From Bacillus sp. AFS029637 (lineage in GTDB: Bacteria > Bacillota > Bacilli > Bacillales > Bacillaceae_G): 64,000 bases of DNA. The notes under the pieces were generated by a model, which saw nothing but the letters and a program-made list of their open reading frames with translations, made no database searches and was not told where the DNA came from. Numbering within the stretch: the first letter of the stretch is position 1; every line of letters starts with the position of its first letter. Shown here one piece after another: positions 35,104 through 44,465 of this stretch. The translations under genes and the position numbers were made by a program. The stretch is taken from NCBI RefSeq assembly GCF_002584985.1, contig NZ_NUPZ01000054.1, positions 21,290 through 85,289 on the forward strand, written 5' to 3'.

Positions 35104-36495
35104 TCATTCCTTATCTGTTAGCTTGAAAATTTTATTCGGATTCAAAATATTTTGCGGATCAAGAGCTTTCTTTATTTTCTCCATTACGAATAATGCCGCC
35201 CCATGTTCTTCTTCTTGATACTTTCGTTTTCCGATTCCAACTCCATGTTCTCCAGTACACGTTCCACCTCGTTTAAGAGCATACAGTACGATACTTTCGT
35301 TTATTTCGTCAGCTTTTTTCACTTCATCTTTATCGTTCGGATCAACCATTAAGAGCACGTGAAAATTCCCGTCTCCTACATGACCAAGAATACCACCAAC
35401 AAGACCAACTTTATCTAAAGTCTCTTTTGCATGATGGATCGCGCCAGCTAATTCCGAAATCGGCACACATACATCCGTACTCATTAGCTTTTTACCTGGG
35501 TAACTATGCACATAAGAATAAGCTAAGTTATGTCTGGCATCCCATAATTTATTCCTCGCCGCAGTTTCAGTTTCAAAAGCAACCTCTCTACATTTATGAT
35601 CAAAAACAATTTCTTTCGTAAATTCAATATCTTGCTTTAACCCTGCTTCATTACCGTGAAACTCTAAAAATAATGTAGGCTCTTCTCTGTAACTTGTTTC
35701 ATTGTAATGATTTACTTGTTTCATAGATAATTCATCTACAAGTTCAATTCTCGCAATTGGAATACCCGCTTGCAAAATATGTATAACCGCCTCTACTGCA
35801 TCATTTACAGTTGGAAACGACGCTCTCGCTGCCATAATATGTTCTGGTATGCCGTATACTTTTAAAGTTAACTCTGTAAAGCATCCAAGCGTACCTTCTG
35901 ATCCTACGAAAATACCATTCAAATGATAACCTGATGATGACTTCGCCGCTAAATTCCCTGTATGTATTACTCCTCCATCAGCGAGAACGACTTCTAAATC
36001 TCGAACTTGATCACGCATTACACCATACTTTACCGCCGTCGTTCCGCTTGCATTTGTAGCAGCCATTCCCCCTAACGTCGCATCGGCTCCAGGATCTACA
36101 CTAAAAAATAATCCATACTTTTTCAATTCTTTATTAAGCTGAGAGCGAGTCACTCCTGGCTGTACTCTCACTAGAAAATCTTTCTCTCTTATCTCGAGTA
36201 TTTTATTCATAAGTGAAAAGTCCATTGTAATTCCTTTTTCATATGGAATAACATGTCCTTCTAAACTGGACCCTACCCCAAAAGGAACGACAGGTTTTTT
36301 ATGCTCACTCGCTACTTTCATTATTTTACTAACCTCTTCTGTCGTTTTCGGAAAAACAACTACATCAGGTAAACTACTAGCATGGTAAGATTCATCTTTA
36401 CTATGTAACTCTCTTACTGTCGTATTCACAACTACTCGATCTTCGGGAAGTACACTCTTTAATTCATTCACTAAACGCTCTACTGTTATTTCCAT
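35104..36495 (-). CDS. FAD-linked oxidase, GlcD/D-lactate dehydrogenase type
   Basis: A 463-residue flavoprotein with an N-terminal FAD-binding type 4 domain (PFGVGSSLEGHVIP, GATLGGMAATNASGT) and a C-terminal FAD-oxidase domain (GHVGDGNFHVLLMV, HGVGIGKRKY). It oxidises a 2-hydroxy acid such as D-lactate or glycolate and passes electrons to the quinone pool or a partner. No GlcE/GlcF subunit is adjacent, so it is of the single-subunit (Dld-like) kind. It heads a two-gene unit with the DUF4260 gene. Confidence 0.88.
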   Translation of the reverse strand: MEITVERLVNELKSVLPEDRVVVNTTVRELHSKDESYHASSLPDVVVFPKTTEEVSKIMKVASEHKKPVVPFGVGSSLEGHVIPYEKGITMDFSLMNKILEIREKDFLVRVQPGVTRSQLNKELKKYGLFFSVDPGADATLGGMAATNASGTTAVKYGVMRDQVRDLEVVLADGGVIHTGNLAAKSSSGYHLNGIFVGSEGTLGCFTELTLKVYGIPEHIMAARASFPTVNDAVEAVIHILQAGIPIARIELVDELSMKQVNHYNETSYREEPTLFLEFHGNEAGLKQDIEFTKEIVFDHKCREVAFETETAARNKLWDARHNLAYSYVHSYPGKKLMSTDVCVPISELAGAIHHAKETLDKVGLVGGILGHVGDGNFHVLLMVDPNDKDEVKKADEINESIVLYALKRGGTCTGEHGVGIGKRKYQEEEHGAALFVMEKIKKALDPQNILNPNKIFKLTDKE

Positions 36496-36621
36496 CGTAC
36501 ACTCTCCTACTTTCTATAAATTAGAATTACAAAATATGTTAAGTGTTTTATACATAATAATCCGAAAAATTAAATAATTCAAGTTTTACATATATGAAAA
36601 TCATTTCTTGCTGTCGAATAA

Positions 36622-36657
36622 ACAAAAAAAACTTGCAATACATATTGCAAGTTCTTT
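36622..36657 (-). terminator. Terminator after DUF2871 gene
   Basis: AACTTGCAATA-CATATTGCAAGTT palindrome, followed on the minus strand by a T run. Confidence 0.8.
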
Positions 36658-36666
36658 TCTAGAAAA

Positions 36667-37065
36667 CTATATTTTAAACGACTTCTTTATTAACAACATA
36701 AACCAAATTAAAGTAACTGCCATCAACGAATGAGAGAAACCTACAATATAAGTTAACCCTTTAAAGTCCGCTCCATTTAGTTGAAGAAGCCCTCTCGCAG
36801 CTAACGAACCTAACATTAAAGTTAATGCGATATTATGTAAAATAAACCAGTTATTAAATCCTTTCACTTCATGAAATGCGAATACTTTTGCTAATCCTAA
36901 AGCAATTAAAAAGAAGAAGAAGCCAAGTACTAACGTATGCGTATGCAAAAGATTTAATAGTGTAGATCCTAGAATCCCTTTAAACTTACTATACTCTCTA
37001 GCAAAAATTCCTGACAATAAACCAATAATCAAATAAGTAAACGATGCATTATATAATTTCTTCAT
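36667..37065 (-). CDS. DUF2871 membrane protein
   Basis: A 132-residue protein with four hydrophobic segments, of DUF2871. Conserved histidines in LHTHTLVLGFFFFLI, NIALTLMLGS and VGFSHSLMAV would lie in the membrane. This recalls heme-binding helices of cytochrome-oxidase-like proteins, as an inference. The ATG at 37065 has AAGGAGGTAC before it, better than the start at 37101. A terminator-like hairpin at 37128-37154 lies between its likely promoter and the start. Confidence 0.8.
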   Translation of the reverse strand: MKKLYNASFTYLIIGLLSGIFAREYSKFKGILGSTLLNLLHTHTLVLGFFFFLIALGLAKVFAFHEVKGFNNWFILHNIALTLMLGSLAARGLLQLNGADFKGLTYIVGFSHSLMAVTLIWFMLLIKKSFKI

Positions 37066-37127
37066 TATGTACCTCCTTAAGTAGAATGTGTAGTGTGTCA
37101 TATTTAGTAATAATGATAGTTATATAG

Positions 37128-37154
37128 TAAAAACTCCTAGTCACCTAGGAGTCA
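37128..37154 (-). promoter_or_regulatory. Possible attenuator in the DUF2871 leader
   Basis: ACTCCTAG-GTGA-CTAGGAGT stem ending in a run of T on the minus strand, 60 bases upstream of the DUF2871 start. No minus-strand gene precedes it, so it cannot be an ordinary terminator. Confidence 0.4.
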
Positions 37155-37320
37155 TTGTATAAGCATCTCACTCTTTACAATTAATCCTAATTATAAAATA
37201 TCCCTTTATATAAAACAAACGAACTTTGTGTGAACAAGTAGTGCATAATTAAAATATGTTGCACTTTTGTATTTCTCAATCCATACTAATTGTTATAACT
37301 TTTAAAGGTGGTGCAATAGA

Positions 37321-37824
37321 TTGATAGTTTTAGAAACTGAACGTCTCAATCTTCGTTGGTTCGATATACAAGATGCTCCGTTTATTCTCGAATTAGTAAA
37401 CGACCCTGCATGGATTCAGTTTATTGGTGATAAAGGAGTTAGAAACTTAGAAGACGCAAAAAAATACATCTTAAACGGACCCGTCGATATGTATAATAAA
37501 ATGGGCTTTGGTCTTTACTTAGTAGAACGAAAAGACGATTTCACTCCACTTGGTATGTGCGGTCTTATTAAAAGAGATTCATTAGAAGATGTCGATATCG
37601 GCTTTGCCTTTTTAGAAAAATTCCGTTCAAAAGGATATGGCTACGAGTCAGCTTCTGCGGTAATCGAATACGGTGTACAGAAGCTAGGAATGAAACGTAT
37701 TGTAGCAATTACTTCTACAGATAATGTTACTTCAGGTAAGCTTTTAGAAAAAGTAGGATTGCGATTCGAAAAAATAATTTCAGACTCAGGAGAAGAACTA
37801 AAGTTATTTGGGTATAACGCATAA
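37321..37824 (+). CDS. GNAT family N-acetyltransferase (RimJ/RimL type)
   Basis: A 167-residue acetyltransferase starting LETERLNLRWFDIQDAPFIL, the classical RimJ/RimL opening. The acetyl-CoA loop is SKGYGYESASAVIEYG at about residues 101-116, followed by VAITSTDNVTSGKLLEKVGL. The TTG start has AAAGGTGG upstream. Its substrate is unknown; N-terminal acetylation of a ribosomal protein or of a small amine is possible. It is followed by IS-element debris. Confidence 0.87.
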   Translation: MIVLETERLNLRWFDIQDAPFILELVNDPAWIQFIGDKGVRNLEDAKKYILNGPVDMYNKMGFGLYLVERKDDFTPLGMCGLIKRDSLEDVDIGFAFLEKFRSKGYGYESASAVIEYGVQKLGMKRIVAITSTDNVTSGKLLEKVGLRFEKIISDSGEELKLFGYNA

Positions 37825-38218
37825 TAAAAAAGGGCGCCATTCACGGCCATAGCCATCCACTTAAGAAAATCAATAAAATAATAAAATTAAAACACCCTTT
37901 CATGCAGTACTGAAGTGAACCCGAATAGCGGTACATGAAAAAAACACCTCCTGAATTCGCATAATAAGTATGCAAATTCAACGGAGGTGTTTTTCATTTG
38001 AAAGAAAGAGTACATTACCCAGAAGAAGTAAAGTGAAAATTGATTGAGATGAAAAAAGATGGTTATTCAAATCATCGTATATCTTTGTTGTTTTGCAGCA
38101 TTTTCACGTACAATGAAACTTGCTTAGTAAAACACCCTTGTTGACGTCCATCAAGTTCTTCATAATTCCCTCTTCTTTCTACATTCATTGTCTGTCATAT
38201 GCCTGTGTGCACTGAATA
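37825..38218. mobile_element. Relic of an IS3-family element and flanking debris
   Basis: At 37938-37994 an inverted repeat (AAAAACACCTCC and its complement) encloses a ribosome site, as in leaders of IS3-family elements. From the TTG at 37998 the frame KERVHYPEEVK, a stop (TGA at 38034-38036, where a Trp is expected), and KLIEMKKDGYSNHRI match the start of the OrfA transposase. Homology ends near 38085. TGAAGTGAACCCGAATAG near 37911 looks like the terminal repeat. A 12-base direct repeat, TAAAACACCCTT, occurs near 37889 and 38129. It is inactive. Confidence 0.75.
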
Positions 38219-39508
38219 TTAAATTTGCTTATTTACGATAAGGCGAAACATCTCAAATAGCAAGAAATTCAAGAAGATCCACATCCCTCCATATACATAT
38301 CCACCTACGATATCGCTTGGAAGTATATGAGAAAACGCAATGTTTGCAATTGCTATACCTAGCAAAAGCACGATACCCAGAAGAGGGAGACCTAATTGTA
38401 TATACTTATTCTTCAGGTGACGTACCATTAGAAATAAGCAGGTGCCAAACACAATAATGGTAATTGTTGCTTTTTCATCTGGAAAAGCAGAAGAACGTGT
38501 TGCCGCATCTTTTCCAATAAAACGAAAATAAGACAGTGTGTGTAAGACTGCATTATGGTATATATGTGCTCCAAGTATGGAAACGATAAGTAAGAGACCT
38601 TCAAGCCATCTATCCCTTCCTTTTCTCCAAATGGCTAAAATCGTAATAATAATGAGAACACTAAATGCGATAGGTGACTGCAACGATAGAAATCCTTTGA
38701 TACTACTTGTCCATCCTGTTTGAAGTACAGAATGAACAATATAAGTAGTAACCTCGTTAAACTGAGTAAACTCATTATATAAATAATCCAGTGCCATTCC
38801 CAACATTAAGGTTATTATTCCTAATAAGACCAGTGTAAGACTGATAAGAAACACTTCTGTTGCTCTGATTGTTCGAAAATAGGAAATGAGCCAATTAAGC
38901 AGTCGTACGAAAAAGTTTTTGATTTGTTTTTTGTAAAATTTATAAACTATTAACCCCCCTATAACGATAGCGAGTACAAAAACAATGTAGATAAGATATT
39001 GTCCGGCCAATTTATGAAAATCGTGCCAGCGTGGTCCTAATATTTTCCCTAGCGTAATAAAGCTAATTGCCCATAAGCTTGCCCCTATATATGCTGGAAT
39101 AAAAAAGGTTCGATAAGGCATTCTTGAAATACCAGATACGTATCCTGTGAAGTGCCGAACCCCAGTAATGAAATAAGCAACTACCAACAATTTACTTCCT
39201 GATCGTTCCATCCAGGCGGCTACTTTTTCGTAGTTCTTTGGTCCAAGATGAATATACCGGCCATACTTTTCAATCAGTTTATAGCCTCCTAACCTGCCAA
39301 TCCAGTATGTAACTGTAATTCCGACTCCTCCAGCAGCAATAGCTGTTAGAATAGCCAAGGTGTAATCCATTTTTCCTTGAAACACAAAATATCCGGCAAA
39401 ACTCATAAAAAATTCAGCCGAAATCGGAATCGCAAGCAGTTCAATCAAAATAACAATGAATAAAATACTATAGCTGTGTTGCTCAAATAATGAAATTAAA
39501 TGTTCCAT
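38219..39508 (-). CDS. DedA (VTT) domain fused to PAP2-like domain, membrane protein
   Basis: A 429-residue membrane protein. Residues 1-200 are a DedA/VTT flippase domain (ISAEFFMSFAGYF, the loop AGGVGITVTYWIGRLGGY, and TGVRHFTGYVSGISRMPY). Residues about 215-429 resemble a membrane PAP2 phosphatase, with LSYFRFIGKDAATR and the final HILPSDIVGGYVYGG. The PAP2 motif 2 (PSGH) is replaced by PDEK in SSAFPDEKATITIIVFG. The phosphatase half may therefore be inactive or altered. DedA proteins flip undecaprenyl phosphate or phosphatidylethanolamine, and a fused phosphatase would fit lipid-carrier recycling. Confidence 0.82.
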   Translation of the reverse strand: MEHLISLFEQHSYSILFIVILIELLAIPISAEFFMSFAGYFVFQGKMDYTLAILTAIAAGGVGITVTYWIGRLGGYKLIEKYGRYIHLGPKNYEKVAAWMERSGSKLLVVAYFITGVRHFTGYVSGISRMPYRTFFIPAYIGASLWAISFITLGKILGPRWHDFHKLAGQYLIYIVFVLAIVIGGLIVYKFYKKQIKNFFVRLLNWLISYFRTIRATEVFLISLTLVLLGIITLMLGMALDYLYNEFTQFNEVTTYIVHSVLQTGWTSSIKGFLSLQSPIAFSVLIIITILAIWRKGRDRWLEGLLLIVSILGAHIYHNAVLHTLSYFRFIGKDAATRSSAFPDEKATITIIVFGTCLFLMVRHLKNKYIQLGLPLLGIVLLLGIAIANIAFSHILPSDIVGGYVYGGMWIFLNFLLFEMFRLIVNKQI

Positions 39509-39920
39509 GTCGTTCCTCCGAGCCTCATTCTTTTTTTGTTTTTATTTCATTTATCCCACTATTTGCGGGCAGTAATACTCCCGCCTCAAAATTCGGTGAA
39601 AGTAAAGTAGTTAAGTTGCAGTATTGCCGCCCGTTAATGCGAGATAAAATCAACATGTAAGTTCACGAACACTCCACTCTTTTTTCATTATATATATAAA
39701 TAAAACAAAACTTATCAAACACATCCATTTATCGATATAACAGCAATTTATTAAAATATACTTAATATACCGAACTTTTTATGTTAATATTTTAAATATT
39801 ATAATAAATTAAAAAACAAAATGTAGATTTCATAAAATGAAGTTGAGAAAGCTAGAAAACAATTTCGTTTCATACCCCAATTTTGTGAAATAATACGTCA
39901 ATTAAAGGAGCCTACAAACA
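39509..39920. other. 412-base AT-rich intergenic region with an imperfect inverted repeat
   Basis: No gene is visible. Around 39563-39634 the sequences CGGGCAGTAATACT and AGTATTGCCGCCCG form an imperfect inverted repeat, possibly a leftover of an insertion element or a leader structure. Next to it is very AT-rich sequence before the GNAT gene. Confidence 0.4.
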
Positions 39921-40439
39921 ATGAACGTCTCTTTGCTTACACCTACTAACGATTTACAAGAAGAATACTTAGATTTTTATAACGAATGGAAAGATAGTGG
40001 TGAAACGATGATTCCGTGGGTTATTTCAAAAGACCCGTCTAACTTTCCATCTATGATACAAGAATTACTGGATGCACATAATGGAATAAATATTCCTGAA
40101 ACGTGGGTGCCAGATTCTACGTATTGGCTTGTTACAGACACTAATAGAATTGTAGGCGCTGTTAATATACGTCATAGTTTAACTAAGCATCTATTTAACG
40201 CCGGGGGCCATATTGGTTATGGCATTCGCCCTTCTGAAAGAAGAAAAGGTTATGCTACAAAGTTACTAGCGTTATCATTAGAAAAAACGAAGGAATTAAA
40301 CATCACGAAAGCACTTGTCGTTTGCGACGAAGTGAATACCGCTTCAGAAAAAACAATTTTACATAACGGTGGTCTCCGTGATGAAGATTTCACTGAAGAA
40401 GATGGTAATGTTGTAAGAAGGTTCTGGATTGAGCTATGA
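39921..40439 (+). CDS. GNAT family N-acetyltransferase
   Basis: A 172-residue acetyltransferase with the acetyl-CoA loop RPSERRKGYATKLLALSL at about residues 102-119 and LVVCDEVNTASEKTILHNGG after it, a pattern common in Bacillus predicted acetyltransferases. ATG follows AAAGGAG. A terminator at 40446-40490 separates it from the convergent VOC gene. Substrate unknown. Confidence 0.86.
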   Translation: MNVSLLTPTNDLQEEYLDFYNEWKDSGETMIPWVISKDPSNFPSMIQELLDAHNGINIPETWVPDSTYWLVTDTNRIVGAVNIRHSLTKHLFNAGGHIGYGIRPSERRKGYATKLLALSLEKTKELNITKALVVCDEVNTASEKTILHNGGLRDEDFTEEDGNVVRRFWIEL

Positions 40440-40445
40440 ATAATC

Positions 40446-40490
40446 AAAAAGAATCCAGAAAGTGATTACACACTTTCTGGACTCTTTTAT
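40446..40490. terminator. Bidirectional terminator
   Basis: TCCAGAAAGTG / CACTTTCTGGA stem with A and T runs between convergent genes. Confidence 0.85.
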
Positions 40491-41395
40491 ACTGTTTCTA
40501 TTTCAAACTGTACTGTAATACCACTTGGATCTACTACTGTAAATCCATCTGCAGTCCCGTTTATTTCATGCTGTTTTTCTATTAATCTTTCTTTCACTTC
40601 ATCTAACGCTTCTTTATGTGGTAATACAATCGTAAATACTTTAAGTCCTGTTGCATGTGCTGGTGGGTGCGGATTATTGATTCCGTTCCACGTATTTGCA
40701 CCGATATGGTGATGATAGCCTCCTGCAGAAATGAATAAGCAATCCTCTTCACGTTGTTGTACTTCAAATCCTACTGTATTTACATAAAACTCATGCGACT
40801 TCTCTACATCCGCTATTCGTAAATGTACGTGCCCAACAACAGTCTTCGCCGGTAAACCATCAAACTCATAATCAACGAGCGTCGCTAGTTCTTTTAAATC
40901 AAGTGGCGTACTCCCTCCTGACCCTTCTCCCCATTGATCGCGCGGACGGTCTGCATATATTTCGATACCATTACCCTCTAAATCTTGTAAATAAAATGCT
41001 TCGCTATACGTATGATCACTTGCACTATTAAACCTTGAAATTGGTAAAATCTCATTTGAATATGTATAACGTCCTTCTTGCTCAGCCGGACTATCAATTA
41101 CGTTCTTATTACGAATAACACCAAATAGCGCCGAAGCAAAAGCTTCACGAGTTGGGACTAAAAAAGCAACATGATATATACCTGTTGTACGTGGTTCTTG
41201 CAGTACCCCATTCTCTAACTTTTCAAGAACAAGTAACGTATTATTACCACCTTTTCCAGCTAAATATGCTTTATTCCCCTCTTGCTTAATTATCTCTAAT
41301 CCTACAACCTTCTCATAAAAAGCAATTTGACGCTCTAAATCTTTCACTTTAAATTCCACATGACCAATGCGTGTTTTCGGATGAATTTGTACCAT
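40487..41395 (-). CDS. VOC family ring-cleaving dioxygenase (CatE-like)
   Basis: A 302-residue protein with two vicinal-oxygen-chelate modules. The N-terminal half starts IGHVEFKVKDLERQIAFYEK, and the second half starts VVGHVHLRIADVEKSHEFYV. Metal ligands are His in GHVE/GHVH and YHVAFLV and Glu in GNGIEIYADRP. This fits extradiol dioxygenases of the catechol 2,3-dioxygenase (CatE) type, which open aromatic rings with iron, though glyoxalase-like functions cannot be ruled out. ATG after AGGGGAGGAG. Confidence 0.85.
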   Translation of the reverse strand: MVQIHPKTRIGHVEFKVKDLERQIAFYEKVVGLEIIKQEGNKAYLAGKGGNNTLLVLEKLENGVLQEPRTTGIYHVAFLVPTREAFASALFGVIRNKNVIDSPAEQEGRYTYSNEILPISRFNSASDHTYSEAFYLQDLEGNGIEIYADRPRDQWGEGSGGSTPLDLKELATLVDYEFDGLPAKTVVGHVHLRIADVEKSHEFYVNTVGFEVQQREEDCLFISAGGYHHHIGANTWNGINNPHPPAHATGLKVFTIVLPHKEALDEVKERLIEKQHEINGTADGFTVVDPSGITVQFEIETV

Positions 41396-41523
41396 GAATA
41401 ACTCCTCCCCTTAGTCCCTTTATATTTTCCAATAAATAATAGCCGTTACTATGAAGGATACAGATAAAATCATCCTATGTAAATAAGGAAAGTCAGAATT
41501 ATAAATCATTTTATTTTCATAAT

Positions 41524-41563
41524 AAAAAAGTCACCTCTTCTAACTTTCAGAAAGGTGACTTTA
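41524..41563. terminator. Terminator for VanW-like gene
   Basis: AAAAAAGTCACCT / AGGTGACTTT stem with T run on the minus strand. Confidence 0.78.
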
Positions 41564-41586
41564 CAAAAAACAGCCTGTTATAACTC

Positions 41587-42498
41587 TTATCTCATTTTAT
41601 GTACTTCAGCAACTAACTTTCCACCCTGAATGCCCATATAAAGCTTTACAGGTGCGTCATTCGTATTTTCGAATACTAAGTCTAAATATGGATATGCAAT
41701 TGTCGCATCTCTTCCTTGTGGAACATAACCTACTGTTTTAGAATGTGTCGTTCTCTCTACCATTTTCAAACCAGCTTGATCTGCTGCATTGTATAGTGTT
41801 GAAGATGTTTGACAAACACCACCGCCATATCCATCTACTAATTTACCATCTACTATTTCTTTTCCTAATTGATATCCTTTGTCTGGTGTTGTATCACCAA
41901 TTAATGCATTAAAAGAGAAACGGTCTCCTTTTGCTAATACAACTCCGTTTATGCTGGCTGCAGACAAACGAATATTTTCAATTCGGCCACCTGTTGAGCC
42001 GCCTAAATTCGTTTCATATCTACCAATTACCGTACCACTTCCTTGTGCATCACTTAATGTTGCAGTAGGCTTTTTCTCTACAATAGGTAACTGATATGAA
42101 GCATCCCACATACCAACGTTCAACAATTTGTCTACTAATTCTTTTTCCATTAATTCATACGAAGGTTTTCCTTCTTGCCAACTTCCATCAGGAGCTATAC
42201 GTGAAGGGACCATCTTTTTGTCAACGCTTTTCCCAACTTCGCTTGCAACCTTCGTTACCGACTTTTTAAATTTCGCTTCATCTTCAAAATAACCTAAACT
42301 CGATAAATCTAGCTTTTTCACTTCAGTACCAGTACGACCATCAACTAAACTAATAGTATCCTGCACTTCTGCCTTAGCTTCTACAGTGTGTCCGCCAATA
42401 TCACTTACTAGTGCAACATCACTTACTTTCGTACCACAACCACTTACTACAGCTACACATAACACCCCAACTAATATACCCTTTATTTTACGGAACAA
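41587..42498 (-). CDS. VanW family lipoprotein
   Basis: A 303-residue lipoprotein with a lipobox VVSGC (Cys at about residue 21). The C-terminal 130 residues are a VanW domain: FSFNALIGDTTPDKGY, GGGVCQTSSTLYNAADQAGL, RDATIAYPYLDLVFEN. VanW is named for vancomycin resistance clusters but is widespread in Gram-positive envelopes, with unknown enzymatic role; an isolated copy does not imply resistance. The N-terminal part (30-160) resembles the PG-binding module of such proteins but is not clear. Confidence 0.86.
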   Translation of the reverse strand: MFRKIKGILVGVLCVAVVSGCGTKVSDVALVSDIGGHTVEAKAEVQDTISLVDGRTGTEVKKLDLSSLGYFEDEAKFKKSVTKVASEVGKSVDKKMVPSRIAPDGSWQEGKPSYELMEKELVDKLLNVGMWDASYQLPIVEKKPTATLSDAQGSGTVIGRYETNLGGSTGGRIENIRLSAASINGVVLAKGDRFSFNALIGDTTPDKGYQLGKEIVDGKLVDGYGGGVCQTSSTLYNAADQAGLKMVERTTHSKTVGYVPQGRDATIAYPYLDLVFENTNDAPVKLYMGIQGGKLVAEVHKMR

Positions 42499-42941
42499 TA
42501 TACTCTCCCCTTTTTTCTAACATCATTCTTATGTATTGTTTCATTTGTATGTATGTTTTGTTACAATCATTTTACAATATATTTATAAATTGTTACAAGT
42601 TATTTTTCACTTTATTTAAGTTACTCTTTTCTTTTATAAATGTCCATACATATTTATATAAATTTTTGAGTTTAATAACATTGTAACTTTTATGTAAACT
42701 ATCTCCATCCAGTATATACCATTAATTAAGTGAAATACAAATTAAAAACACTATTGTTTTACCTCTGTATTCAACTACATAAGTCTGTAACTATTATACT
42801 ACTTCAACATTTTTAGCCATTCCCCATAAGTACATACCCCTTACCTTTCTGTATATATGGGTATTTGCCGTGCCGCCGCTCCGCTTTTGCACATACATTA
42901 TGGTGAATTCAACCTACTTTAAAGAAATGGAGGATGTTTTT
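42499..42941. other. 443-base divergent intergenic region
   Basis: No gene is visible in this AT-rich region between the VanW-like gene (minus) and the Tyr/Gln-rich gene (plus). CATACATTA at about 42891 resembles the -10 box of sporulation sigma E or K promoters, fitting a late sporulation gene downstream, but this is only a pattern. Confidence 0.3.
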
Positions 42942-43271
42942 ATGTATCCCTACAATCCATACGATCCATATAATCAATATGCGTACCAACAACCACAATA
43001 TGACTTACAAGCACAATATCAACCTTATATAGATCAATCAGAGCAAGCTAATCCATATGAACAAAATCGACAATTTCAAATTCCAATCTCTTTTCCTGGC
43101 ACTGGAAACCGTCAACTAGAACGACGAGTAAATGAACTTGAACAAAGAGTACGTCAACTAGAAAACACAGTTGAACGTCATACCCGTAGATTAAACCGCC
43201 TAAATCAGCGTTTACGTACAGTAGAAAACAGATTGAACATTCCATTTTCAGCACTAGAAGACGGCTTTTAA
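42942..43271 (+). CDS. Tyr/Gln-rich coiled-coil protein, possibly spore-related
   Basis: A 109-residue protein I do not recognise. Residues 1-50 are low-complexity, rich in Tyr, Pro, Gln and Asn (YPYNPYDPYNQYAYQQPQY). Residues about 60-100 are an Arg/Glu/Leu coiled coil (RRVNELEQRVRQLENTVE). Such tails are typical of spore coat and exosporium proteins of Bacillus, and a sigma-E/K-like -10 box lies upstream. This is inference. The ATG at 42942 has AATGGAGG upstream. Confidence 0.65.
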   Translation: MYPYNPYDPYNQYAYQQPQYDLQAQYQPYIDQSEQANPYEQNRQFQIPISFPGTGNRQLERRVNELEQRVRQLENTVERHTRRLNRLNQRLRTVENRLNIPFSALEDGF

Positions 43272-43287
43272 ATTCAAAAATAAAAAA

Positions 43288-43325
43288 TTTATATAAGGAA
43301 GGGACTCCCCCTTCCTTATATAAAT
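43288..43325 (+). terminator. Terminator after the coiled-coil gene
   Basis: ATATAAGGAAGGG / CCCTTCCTTATAT stem-loop. Confidence 0.85.
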
Positions 43326-43388
43326 TGACTAAAGTTTTTTCCATCTCTATACTGATAAGAGTTAACGAAATGAAACAAGGTGATAAAT

Positions 43389-44465
43389 ATGGATTTCGAA
43401 ATAAATTTTCTTTCCTTTTATGTAGTACAAGTAGAAGGAAAAGGTGAAGCAGTTGATAAACGCTATAAACATTTTCAAACTTTAGATGCTGAAGAATATG
43501 AAGATAGCTCTTTAAAAGAATTTTTGAATGGTGAATTATTAAAAATATCAAAGCGAAAAGTAGAACGTCACGCGAAAACAGAACAAGCCCCAACAAAGAT
43601 CGGTCGCTTTATTGTAGAAGAAGGGCACGAACTCGATTCAAACCCTCATTACAACCTTTTTAACCGTATTCGCTTTGCAGAAACAAAAGAAAACTTCAAA
43701 GATATGAGCGAACCTCTCGTTTATACATATCTTGACACAAGCGCTGTACGTGGTGGTGTATTTTTAATTGCTCAAGCAAAATTACGCAAATACTTTGATG
43801 ACCCATTCGTATTCGTCATGAAATGTGACTTCGAACCGAAAGTCGCTTCTATTTCAGACGAATCAACACTTATTCGTAACGTTGAAATGGCCATCACAAC
43901 AAAAAATATGAAATCTATCCAATATCCATACATGCCTGAAGAAGGTATGGTTGAAGTAGGCGAACTAAAAATACACCAAGCATCACACGCCCGCTACTTT
44001 GAAGACTTCTTAAAATTCGTCGAGTACGAACGCTCTATGCCTGAAATTATGAAAACACAAGTAATGGACATGGTATATGACCAAATTGAAGATGTATTTG
44101 AAGAGGGTACGGAAGAACGTGAACAATTCGACCAAGCGATGGAAGTATGGGCTGCTAGTCCGAAACGCGAAATTATGGAACAGTTTTCAACCGAAGAAGT
44201 AATGGAAGCTACCGCTCAAATCGTCGAGCACGCTCCTGAAGTGGAATTAAAGTTAAAAGCAGACCATATCTCTGTGAAGGCTCTGCTTGCTGATTTTGGA
44301 GATCAAATACATATCGCGAAAGTAAATGACCGCTATGTACTTATGATTGAAGCTGATACGCTTACATTCGAGAAAGGGTTCTCTCCTATCGAGTTTCTGA
44401 AGCCGGATGAATTGCAAGATGTGATTGAGCGGATTGAGAATAAGGCTACAAACCCTTACGCATAA
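43389..44465 (+). CDS. DUF3900 family protein
   Basis: A 358-residue acidic cytoplasmic protein of DUF3900, seen in Bacillus and of unknown function. The start is the ATG at 43389 with AAGG 8 bases upstream; an in-frame GTG at 43380 is less well placed. It holds no known catalytic motif. A partial, decayed second copy of its 3' half lies at 46181-46700. Its end is followed by a small hairpin at about 44490-44517. Confidence 0.78.
   Translation: MDFEINFLSFYVVQVEGKGEAVDKRYKHFQTLDAEEYEDSSLKEFLNGELLKISKRKVERHAKTEQAPTKIGRFIVEEGHELDSNPHYNLFNRIRFAETKENFKDMSEPLVYTYLDTSAVRGGVFLIAQAKLRKYFDDPFVFVMKCDFEPKVASISDESTLIRNVEMAITTKNMKSIQYPYMPEEGMVEVGELKIHQASHARYFEDFLKFVEYERSMPEIMKTQVMDMVYDQIEDVFEEGTEEREQFDQAMEVWAASPKREIMEQFSTEEVMEATAQIVEHAPEVELKLKADHISVKALLADFGDQIHIAKVNDRYVLMIEADTLTFEKGFSPIEFLKPDELQDVIERIENKATNPYA

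Noticed and set aside
41587..42498. Vancomycin-resistance gene
   Set aside because: VanW domains are common in Gram-positive envelopes, and no vanA/vanH-like genes are near.
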